From positions 18,020 to 82,019 of the forward strand of contig JAVYQJ010000007.1 in assembly GCA_038731975.1 (NCBI GenBank): DNA of 64,000 nucleotides. The letters are read 5' to 3'. Within the stretch, counting starts at the first letter, position 1; each line of letters begins with the position of its first letter. The DNA is from Thermofilaceae archaeon (GTDB lineage Archaea > Thermoproteota > Thermoprotei > Thermofilales > Thermofilaceae). A program made the translations under genes and the position numbers. Below the pieces are notes generated by a model that was not told where the DNA came from, did no database searches, and saw nothing but the letters and a program-made list of their open reading frames with translations. Positions 57,536 through 64,000 of the stretch are shown here, piece after piece.

Positions 57536-58393
57536 ATGGAAGATTTCTGGGAGTACATGGGCTTGAAGGGCGCGAGAGTTGCCATCATCCACCACGACGA
57601 TCTGGGCATGTTCAAGGCCCAGAACGACGCCTACCGATCCCTCCCCTTCCCCACCGGCTCCATCCTCGCGCCGGCCGCGTGGGTTCCCGACCTCCTCGTC
57701 AACCCGAAGCCGGGCGCCGACCTCGGGGTTCACTTGACGCTGAACAGCGAGTGGAGCCACTGCAGGATCAGGCCTCTCACGTGCGGCGCCAGCCTGAGGG
57801 ACGAGCAGGGCTACCTCTTCAGGACGGTTGAGGAAGCCTGGCGGAGCGTGAGAGCGGAGGAGACGGAGACGGAGCTGCGGGCCCAGATCGAGCACGTGCT
57901 CAAGCTCGGCATCGATGTGACTCACATTGACACGCACATGGGCAGCGTGCTGAGGCCTGACATCGCTGAAGTGTACGTTAAGCTGGCGTGCGAGTACCGC
58001 GTGCCCGCGCTTATACCCGAGAGCGTTGAGAACCCGATGATACCGCCCCCCTTCAGGGGGCAGCTGGCCCGGCTGCTCAGCAGAGTCAAGCTCCCACGCG
58101 TGAAGTTGGCGGGGATACCCTACACGAAGCTCGAGCACGAGCAGAGGCTTCGAGCCTTCAGGGACTTCCTCCTCAACGCGGAGCCCGGGGTCTACCACGT
58201 GATCCACCACTCGTGCTTTAGAAACGAGGAAACGAGGGATCTACCCGACATAGACATCAGGGAGGGGGATTTCCGAATCCTTACAGACCCTGAGATTAGG
58301 ATGCTGCTGGAGGAAAAATGGGAGTTGATAACTTACAGAGAGATAAGGGACGCCTTCAGGCGGTACATGGGGAGCGAGCCCTGGCTCGCCTAG
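57536..58393 (+). CDS. YdjC/ChbG-family carbohydrate deacetylase
   Basis: A 285-residue NodB-unlike deacetylase of the YdjC-type family, which removes acetyl groups from N-acetylated oligosaccharides such as chitobiose. IIHHDDLGMFKAQNDAY carries the metal Asp, THIDTHMGS the His residues and GVYHVIHHS a further His, so the active site looks intact. ATG start about 25 nt after CCATTTTAACG. Its TAG stop shares CTAG with the convergent GH5-like gene. Fits a glycan degradation role next to that enzyme. Confidence 0.85.
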   Translation: MEDFWEYMGLKGARVAIIHHDDLGMFKAQNDAYRSLPFPTGSILAPAAWVPDLLVNPKPGADLGVHLTLNSEWSHCRIRPLTCGASLRDEQGYLFRTVEEAWRSVRAEETETELRAQIEHVLKLGIDVTHIDTHMGSVLRPDIAEVYVKLACEYRVPALIPESVENPMIPPPFRGQLARLLSRVKLPRVKLAGIPYTKLEHEQRLRAFRDFLLNAEPGVYHVIHHSCFRNEETRDLPDIDIREGDFRILTDPEIRMLLEEKWELITYREIRDAFRRYMGSEPWLA

Positions 58394-61089
58394 GGCCTGC
58401 TGATCTCGTACCAGATCGTCCGGTAGCCGGGGCCGATTTCGAAGACCGTCCAGCCGCCCTCAACGGTGGTGGGTAGCTTCTCCCTCCTCCTGCCCGTGTT
58501 ATCGAGGGCCCAGACCTCCACCTCCCCCTTAACCCTGATCCTCGCCCTCACACCCTCAGCGATCGTGGGGCCGGGGCCCCAGTTGTCGCCGCAGGTGACC
58601 TGGACGTTGAGTGGAGGATTGATTTCGGCGGTGTAGCCCTGGGGCGGCTGGGTGACCCTCGCTACGAGGCGGTTGGTCGCGTACTCCCTCAGCTCCATCC
58701 CGTTGTTGCCGATGTAGCCGATGGCTACGAGGAGCATGCTCCTGGACCTCTCGATCGGCTCGCCGTCCATGCTCGTCACCCCGATTACGCTGAAGTTGAG
58801 GAGCGAGGGAGCCGGCTCGATTGTGACTCCATCGAAGTCGAACCTCCTCCCCGCCCCGAAGCCGACCACAGCGACGGTGCGCGGCGAGTTGATGAGCAGC
58901 ACGCACTTACCTCTGGTGCTGCAGTCCCAGACGACCTGCCCGTTATCCGACTTGTACACCTGCCCCTCGGGCGGCATGGGTCCCGATGGCCCCGTACCCT
59001 CAAGGTTCAAGGCGAATCGGTGGACGAGCGGTGTAGCAGGGCTCCAGCCGAGGTGGTGGGCGCCCGGCAGGTTCCACGCGTGCAGCTTCCCTCCCACGAG
59101 GAGGTTGATCTCGGTCTCCCTGCTGATCGGCATCGTCACCAGCTCCCTCGCGGGCTCCACGTCGCCCCTCACGAATATGTTGTGGGCAAGGATGAGCGTC
59201 GCCATCTTCTGCGGGTTCTGGGACACGTCGAAGAAGCCTACGATTCGGCGCGCGTCGCGAACCAAACCGTCATACGCAAAGGCGAAAATCCCGTCCCAGT
59301 CCTGGAGCGCAGCGTAGGCCGATAGAATCACGTAGGTCTCCGAATCGTACATGTTGGGCGCCGGGTGGTTGTACTCGGTCACCGTGAAGGGCTTGCCGAG
59401 CACCCTCCTCGACGCGAGCCAGGTGATCGTGCTGCCCAGCGGGTTGTTAACCATCGGTTCGTTCACCACGTACCAATTCCTTGGATCCCACGGGGTCCCG
59501 GGGAAGGCGGGGTGCATCCAGTACGCGTGCGTGTCGACCACGTCCAGCTCCGACATGATGACTGGAGTGCTGCAGCCCGCGATCGTCCCGATCACGAGGG
59601 CTTTAACCCCCAGCTCCTCCTTGAGGTACCTGTACATGTCGAGGAAGTAGTCCCTCTCGAGCGACCAGAGGAACTCGGCCCAATCCCTCCTCGCCGCCGG
59701 GGAACGGCCGAAGAAGTCGCCGGGCTTGAGGATGCTCACAGTCCCCTCCTCGAGGCTCTCCCCCTCCTTCAATCCAGCACCCTGGTAGGGCCTCATCGAG
59801 AAGTTGGCGAAGTAGTAGGTGGTTTCGAGGGCGCCGAGGTTCGAGATGTCGAGCCTAGCGTTGTCGTCGCTAACCCCAACCCCAAGGATCACCTCGTAGG
59901 TCCGCCACTCGGGCGTCAGCTTGACCGTGACAACCTGGGAGACCGCCTGCCAGGGCTCGTGAGCCTGCCTCAGGCAGACCGTGATGTACGCTTCAGCTTC
60001 GGCTCGAGCCGTGAAGGTTACGCGGTATATCTCCCCCTCCCTGACCCGGATGCGGGGGTAGTTGAACTGGACGTGCCAACCCTCGCCCCTCCTGGTGACT
60101 CTGACCCTCAGCGCCCGCATGCCGTCGACATCGACGAAGTCGTAGGTGGCCTGAGCCGCGCCGTGCCGCTCGAAGACCCAGCCCAGCGTCCCCCTCTCGA
60201 ACCTCGGGTTCGCGAGCACCTCCTCCCCCAACTTCGTCTCCCCTCCCCAAGCCTCGACCAGCCTCGCGGTGTCGCCGTACTTCGCGCGCAGCCAAGCGTT
60301 CCACTTCTCCTGGAGCGGGCGCTTGAAGACTTCGGGGAGCCTGTCAACAACGCCGTCGAGCCAGGCGTGGATGAGGCCGAACTCGTTCACGATCTCGACG
60401 AAAGCGACAGCCGGATCCTCCGCGTAGGTCATGTTCGTGTACGGGTTCCTGTGCGTGAGGAGCTGCCTCGCGTACTCCTTCTGAAGCTCTCTCACCTCGT
60501 CCATGAAAAATCCGAGGATCTGCTGATCCTTCCAATCCACCTGCTCGATCTCGGGCGGTAAGCCGTCCGCGGCCCTAAGGCGCCTCGAGACGAGGAGGTT
60601 GAGGTTGACGTAGATGCCCTGCTCCTTCAGCTTCGCGATGAGGTAGTCCAGCCGATCCAGCGCAACGGGGTTAAGCCTTCTCGTACCGGGGGGTTGGAAG
60701 ATGTTGAAGCTCAGCCAGGCGGCGTCCAGATGGTGGAACCTGACAATGTTGACCCCGAACTTGGCGAGCCTGGCTGCGAAGATCTCCGCGTCGCGCTTCG
60801 TCGGGAAGGCGTGCTCAGCAACGATGTTAACCCCCAGGAAGCGGATCCTCTCTCCACCGACGTACAGGTGGCCGTCGGGCCCAACGTAGACGTGCCCGTA
60901 CTTGCCGGCTGGCTTGTGCAGTCGGTGGGCTAGGCTGACGACGGTCTCGCTCGAGTCATCGTAGGGCAGGTGGAAGGGGAAGAAGTTGGCGGCTCTCTCC
61001 TCCCTCTCCCTGACGACTTGGTGGAGCCAGACGCCTAAGATCACAGCCAGCAGCCCGAGGGCCGACAGCACGATCGCAAGCTTCCTCAC
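58390..61089 (-). CDS. Membrane-anchored GH5-like hydrolase with an inserted carbohydrate-binding module
   Basis: An 899-residue surface enzyme. Residues 5-25 form a signal anchor. The clan GH-A barrel begins with GERIRFLGVNIV; acid/base Glu236 lies in EIVNEFG and the nucleophile is Glu572 in TVTEYNHP. Between them, about residues 292-432 form a CBM4/9-like jelly roll (NPRFERGTLGWVF ... YYFANFSMRP), so the binding module splits the barrel. The C-terminal 230 residues are beta domains. The GTG start is 27 nt from GTTTTATACC on this strand. Likely acts on beta-glucan or mannan outside the cell. Confidence 0.8.
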   Translation of the reverse strand: MRKLAIVLSALGLLAVILGVWLHQVVREREERAANFFPFHLPYDDSSETVVSLAHRLHKPAGKYGHVYVGPDGHLYVGGERIRFLGVNIVAEHAFPTKRDAEIFAARLAKFGVNIVRFHHLDAAWLSFNIFQPPGTRRLNPVALDRLDYLIAKLKEQGIYVNLNLLVSRRLRAADGLPPEIEQVDWKDQQILGFFMDEVRELQKEYARQLLTHRNPYTNMTYAEDPAVAFVEIVNEFGLIHAWLDGVVDRLPEVFKRPLQEKWNAWLRAKYGDTARLVEAWGGETKLGEEVLANPRFERGTLGWVFERHGAAQATYDFVDVDGMRALRVRVTRRGEGWHVQFNYPRIRVREGEIYRVTFTARAEAEAYITVCLRQAHEPWQAVSQVVTVKLTPEWRTYEVILGVGVSDDNARLDISNLGALETTYYFANFSMRPYQGAGLKEGESLEEGTVSILKPGDFFGRSPAARRDWAEFLWSLERDYFLDMYRYLKEELGVKALVIGTIAGCSTPVIMSELDVVDTHAYWMHPAFPGTPWDPRNWYVVNEPMVNNPLGSTITWLASRRVLGKPFTVTEYNHPAPNMYDSETYVILSAYAALQDWDGIFAFAYDGLVRDARRIVGFFDVSQNPQKMATLILAHNIFVRGDVEPARELVTMPISRETEINLLVGGKLHAWNLPGAHHLGWSPATPLVHRFALNLEGTGPSGPMPPEGQVYKSDNGQVVWDCSTRGKCVLLINSPRTVAVVGFGAGRRFDFDGVTIEPAPSLLNFSVIGVTSMDGEPIERSRSMLLVAIGYIGNNGMELREYATNRLVARVTQPPQGYTAEINPPLNVQVTCGDNWGPGPTIAEGVRARIRVKGEVEVWALDNTGRRREKLPTTVEGGWTVFEIGPGYRTIWYEISRP

Positions 61090-61125
61090 GGGCCTATCTG
61101 CTGGGTTTGGGTATAAAACGCTAGC

Positions 61126-62268
61126 CTAAACGACCCAGTCCTCCACCCGCTCGTCCCCGAAGATGAGCACGCGGATCAAGCCCACCGACAGTATCGTCAG
61201 CCACACGGTTTGGTAGAAGAGCAGGTAGACTGGGATCAGGTGGGCGTAGGGCTTCAAGCCGGTGACCTTCGCGATCACGTACTGCAGCACGCCGAGGGAG
61301 AGCAGGAGGAAGGCGAAGGTAAGCGTGGTGACCGTGTACATCATGATGAGCGAGATCGATACGGCCGCCGTAACGGGTACGAGCTCCCGAATGAGGGAGG
61401 ACAGGGGGAGGAGGGCGGCGTAGGTGGCCTTCTTGGAGAGCATCCCGTGGAGCGCCAGGGCGACAATCATCGTGAGGAGGGAGGGCAGGGTCAGGATGAT
61501 GCCCGGTATGATGACGTGCGGCACCTCGCGGACCGCGCGCAGGAGCACCCGGTAGTTCTCCCTCAGCCAGGAGGCGAGGCCGACAGCCCACCTCTTCCTC
61601 TGCTTCAGCCAGTGGGTCCAGCTGGACGGCGCGTAGTTGAGCACGTAGGTGCTATCGAGGAAGGAGAAGCGGCAGCCCTTCACGAACGAGCGGAGAGCGA
61701 AGTCGAGATCCTCCGCCAGGCAGGGTTTGAAGTAGCCGATCTCGTCGAGGGCCCTCCGCTTCACAGCGAAAGCCGCCCCGTTTATTGCGATGGCCCTTCC
61801 GGCAAGCTTCGCCATCATCTTGCTAGCGAAGTTGTACGCTGTGTACTCGATGTAGACGAGCTTGGCCAGCAAACCTTTACCAACGATAACCTTCTTCACG
61901 TCCAGGAGATCGCAGCTCTTCATCGCCTCCGCCACCTTATCGATGAACTTCGGGTCGTTCACGCGAACATCATCGTCGAGGAAGAGGACGACGTCGCCCC
62001 TCACCAGCTTCAACGCCTCGTTCAGCGCGCTCACCTTACCCTGCCTCCCTTCCCTGAGGAACACCTTCACCGACGGGTCGCTGAACTCGGTCAGTAGCCC
62101 GTTGAGGGCTTCGCGGTCGGGATCGTCAATGATAACAATGACCTCGAGGGGTCGCGCGTTACAGTTCAGCAGGCCCCTCACAAGCTCCACCAGCCCGTTA
62201 CCGCCGCGGTAAGAAGGGATCACAACGCTCACGGTAAGGGTCTCTGCGGCCGCGTGCGGCGAAGGCAT
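61126..62268 (-). CDS. Membrane glycosyltransferase family 2
   Basis: A 380-residue inverting transferase: SVVIPSYRGG, FLDDDVRV (DxD), the EDLDFALR acid/base segment and QRKRWAVG (QxxRW) show a processive-type GT2 domain of about 240 residues, followed by about four C-terminal membrane helices. It could make an exopolysaccharide or a lipid-linked glycan. It lies 36 bp upstream of the GH5-like gene on the same strand. ATG start with AT box TTTTTTTACC about 28 nt upstream. Confidence 0.87.
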   Translation of the reverse strand: MPSPHAAAETLTVSVVIPSYRGGNGLVELVRGLLNCNARPLEVIVIIDDPDREALNGLLTEFSDPSVKVFLREGRQGKVSALNEALKLVRGDVVLFLDDDVRVNDPKFIDKVAEAMKSCDLLDVKKVIVGKGLLAKLVYIEYTAYNFASKMMAKLAGRAIAINGAAFAVKRRALDEIGYFKPCLAEDLDFALRSFVKGCRFSFLDSTYVLNYAPSSWTHWLKQRKRWAVGLASWLRENYRVLLRAVREVPHVIIPGIILTLPSLLTMIVALALHGMLSKKATYAALLPLSSLIRELVPVTAAVSISLIMMYTVTTLTFAFLLLSLGVLQYVIAKVTGLKPYAHLIPVYLLFYQTVWLTILSVGLIRVLIFGDERVEDWVV

Positions 62269-62355
62269 CGGGTAACCCTTAGTATTATGGTAAAAAAATG
62301 TATCCGATCGTGGCCGCTGGAAGGGGGAAGCACGCTGTAGCTCGGGGGCGCAGAA

Positions 62356-62365
62356 GCTATTATAG
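62356..62365 (+). promoter_or_regulatory. TATA box of the macro-domain gene
   Basis: GCTATTATAG is centred about 25 nt before GTG 62385. It decides this start over a frame extension 87 nt upstream. Confidence 0.55.
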
Positions 62366-62384
62366 GCTTGGCGAAGGCCCTCAT

Positions 62385-62936
62385 GTGCCCGGTAGGACCT
62401 TCAAACTCGATAGGCTGACGGTGGAGCTGGTTGAGGGGGATATCACCGAGCTTGAGGCTGATGCGATCGTGAACGCGGCTAACTCGTACCTCAAGCACGG
62501 CGGGGGAGTAGCTGCGGCGATCGTGAGGAAGGGGGGTTACGTGATCCAGGAGGAGAGCGACCGGTGGGTTAGGGAGCGCGGCCCCGTCCCCGTGGGCAGC
62601 GTAGCGGTCACTTCCGCGGGCCGGCTCAAGGCCAAGTACGTCATCCACGCCGTGGGTCCGCGCTTCGGCGAGGAGGGTGGTGACGAGAAGCTCGCCTCGG
62701 CCATCCGGAGCTCGCTCGAGAAGTCGGAGGAGCTCGGGCTGAGGAGCGTAGCCCTGCCCGCCATCTCGACGGGGGTCTTCGGCTACCCCTACGAGAGGTG
62801 CGCGCGCATCATGGCCCGCGAGCTGAAGGCCTTCGCTGGACGCGCCCGGAGCCTGGAGAGGGTCATCGTCTGCCTCTACGGCCGAGAAGCCTACGAAACC
62901 TTCGAGAGAGTTTTCCTAGAGGAGCTGAGGGAGTAG
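62385..62936 (+). CDS. Macro-domain protein (ADP-ribose binding/hydrolysis)
   Basis: A 183-residue single macro domain. GDITELEADAIVNAANS, the glycine loop KHGGGVAAAI, the SAGRLKAKYVIHAVGP strand and AISTGVFGYP are the ADP-ribose-binding segments. Members remove ADP-ribose from proteins or hydrolyse O-acetyl-ADP-ribose. Two bases separate it from the next gene, so the amidotransferase is probably cotranslated. No ADP-ribosyltransferase (DarT-like) is found nearby. Confidence 0.88.
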   Translation: MPGRTFKLDRLTVELVEGDITELEADAIVNAANSYLKHGGGVAAAIVRKGGYVIQEESDRWVRERGPVPVGSVAVTSAGRLKAKYVIHAVGPRFGEEGGDEKLASAIRSSLEKSEELGLRSVALPAISTGVFGYPYERCARIMARELKAFAGRARSLERVIVCLYGREAYETFERVFLEELRE

Positions 62937-62938
62937 CC

Positions 62939-63727
62939 GTGTGCCGCCTCCTAGCGCTAGCGTCTTCGGAACCTGTGGACGCGCTCGCTTGGCTCGGTGC
63001 GCTGAGGAGGGCTGCTGAGTACGACCCCCTGCTTGAAAGGTTGGCTGGCACCGCTGAGCATGGCGACGGTTGGGGTCTAGCTGCGCTGGCCGGCGGAAGG
63101 CTGATCCACTACCGCTCTCCCACGCCGATCTGGAGCGACCCGCTCGTGGAGACGTTAGCGACCTCGATCTCCTCCCCCGTTGCCCTGGTTGCTCACGCCC
63201 GCAAGGCTAGCACGGGCATGCCGCTCGGCGTGGGGGCGGCCCACCCCTTCGCGCTCCACCTCGGGAGCGGAGGGGTCGTATTCGTCGCTCAGAACGGGGG
63301 TGTCGACATAGGTCGAACTCTGGAGCTCTTCGGGCCCGTAGCGTCCCCGAGCAACGTGGACTCCTTCGTATACGCCGCAGCGCTGGCCAAGTTGCTGGAG
63401 GAGAGCGGGAGTCTCAAGCGAGCGCTCATCGAGCTGCACAGGGGGCTTGAGAGGGGCGGGGCCGTGAGGGGTATGGCGAACACGGTCGCGTTATTGGTGG
63501 AGCGGAGGGGGGAGCTGTGGGAGGCCGAGATCGGCGTTGTCCGCCACGTGTTGAGGGAGCAGCTGCTCGAGTACGGCGAGATCTACTTGCTGGAGCGAGA
63601 TGGGCTTGCCGCGGCCGTCTCCAGCACCCTGCGGTGGATCCTGAGGGAAAGGATGGAGCCGGTGGGGAGGAACAGAGTCTTGACGGCAGCGCTTGGAGAC
63701 CCTAGGTTCGAGCGGAGCGCTCTCTGA
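62939..63727 (+). CDS. Class II glutamine amidotransferase (YafJ/DUG3-like)
   Basis: A 262-residue Ntn-type glutaminase: the catalytic Cys is residue 2 (MCRLLALAS), with HGDGWG, AHARKAS and FVAQNGG forming the glutamine site. There is no synthetase domain, so it resembles YafJ/DUG3 proteins that act alone or with a partner on gamma-glutamyl compounds. The frame continues upstream, but the GTG at 62939 is required to expose Cys2. Two bases after the macro-domain stop. It overlaps the convergent MFS remnant by 26 nt. Confidence 0.85.
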   Translation: MCRLLALASSEPVDALAWLGALRRAAEYDPLLERLAGTAEHGDGWGLAALAGGRLIHYRSPTPIWSDPLVETLATSISSPVALVAHARKASTGMPLGVGAAHPFALHLGSGGVVFVAQNGGVDIGRTLELFGPVASPSNVDSFVYAAALAKLLEESGSLKRALIELHRGLERGGAVRGMANTVALLVERRGELWEAEIGVVRHVLREQLLEYGEIYLLERDGLAAAVSSTLRWILRERMEPVGRNRVLTAALGDPRFERSAL

Positions 63728-64000
63728 GCTTCGCTAGGGGGGCTAGAGCGAGGAGGTTGAGTGCTGCGCCCAGCCCGAACGCCTAGCGCGCGCCGAGGCT
63801 GGACCAGCTGAAGCTGCCGAGCAGGGGGGAGGGGGCCGCCACCAGGCCCACCACAGCGTCGCTCAACCCGTTGGCTGTCGCGACAGAGCTCGGCGGCGCC
63901 ATGTAGGAGAGGAGCTTCCTGCGAGCCGGCATATCGAGGGGGAGGAAGACGTTCTGGAGGACGACGGCTAGCGCCAGCGTGCCGTAGCTCCGGCTGACGG
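63702..64000 (-). pseudogene. 3' end of an MFS transporter interrupted by an in-frame TAG (partial)
   Basis: The minus strand from the window edge encodes transporter helices: LALAVVLQNVFLPLDMPARRKLLSYM, split by a loop, then NGLSDAVVGLVAAPSPLL (TM11-like). An in-frame TAG at 63783-63785 stops the protein before the last helix (FGLGAALNLLALAPLAKLR), which is still encoded in the same frame up to a second stop at 63702-63704. So the gene has either lost its last helix or is decaying. The rest lies outside the window. Confidence 0.55.

Noticed and set aside
59365..60561. Plus-strand frame of 398 codons opposite the GH5-like gene
   Set aside because: Shadow frame rich in Glu, Pro and Arg with no recognisable fold. 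The glycosidase on the other strand has a signal anchor and catalytic motifs.
1..64000. CRISPR arrays, insertion sequences, provirus or defence islands
   Set aside because: I saw no evenly spaced direct repeats, transposase, integrase, capsid or Cas genes. The only defence-related locus is vapBC.

Overview
The window reads as one gene-dense, GC-rich chromosomal stretch of a hyperthermophilic crenarchaeote (Thermoproteota; a Thermofilum-like lineage is my best guess from gene content, not proven). The evidence is archaeal: TFB, Rpo7, Spt4, S15 with the archaeal N-terminal extension, S24e, S27ae, the KEOPS genes bud32, kae1 and a likely pcc1, Elp3, an alpha/gamma-fused 2-oxoacid:ferredoxin oxidoreductase, GTG/TTG starts, and AT-rich TATA boxes about 26 nt before start codons (mostly leaderless mRNAs). 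I see no rRNA, tRNA, CRISPR array, insertion sequence or provirus.

Layout. 0-4.6 kb: carB-carA. 4.6-11.5 kb: sugar and nucleotide metabolism (sugar-phosphate isomerases, membrane-anchored GH39-like hydrolase, SurE, CDF transporter, FGGY kinase, Dph6). 11.6-18.6 kb: an information-processing island (tfb, pcc1-like, RecJ/GAN-like, rps15, bud32, rpo7-spt4-dephospho-CoA kinase-rps24e-rps27ae, kae1). 18.6-25.4 kb: DegT aminotransferase, elp3, a vapBC pair with a clear operator, a Trm9-like methyltransferase, a candidate C/D box RNA, a GNAT gene with a disrupted start, and a decayed ABC transporter. 25.5-36.6 kb: secreted GH2, a PLP enzyme/DUF1611 pair, a PRTase-type regulator divergent from sucCD, the ferredoxin oxidoreductase and gdhA, together the 2-oxoglutarate node. 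36.7-44 kb: small housekeeping genes (cyclo-ligase, nucleotidyltransferase, KsgA, JAMM protein, MFS, Gfo/Idh oxidoreductase). 44-51.7 kb: a membrane-embedded double AAA+ ATPase, a propeller-like protein, TldD/TldE, an MBL-fold protein and a cyclophilin-like protein. 51.7-64 kb: GH116, PHP and HAD proteins, a PAP2-like/ZIP fusion, a YdjC/ChbG deacetylase, a GH5-like hydrolase with an inserted carbohydrate-binding module, GT2, a macro domain plus class II amidotransferase pair, and an MFS remnant at the edge.

Function. The organism appears to hydrolyse polysaccharides at its surface (GH39-, GH2- and GH5-like proteins with N-terminal anchors or signals), finish oligosaccharides inside (GH116, ChbG-like), and feed sugars through isomerases, an FGGY kinase and Gfo/Idh oxidoreductase, with amino acids entering through Gdh, the ferredoxin oxidoreductase and SucCD. 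The most unusual signals are architectural: single TATA boxes placed to serve two divergent starts about 51 nt apart, and six tail-to-tail gene pairs overlapping by exactly 4 nt through a shared YTAR stop tetranucleotide. Other notable items are the membrane AAA+ ATPase, the PAP2-ZIP fusion, the Elp3/Trm9-like neighbourhood and the C/D RNA candidate.
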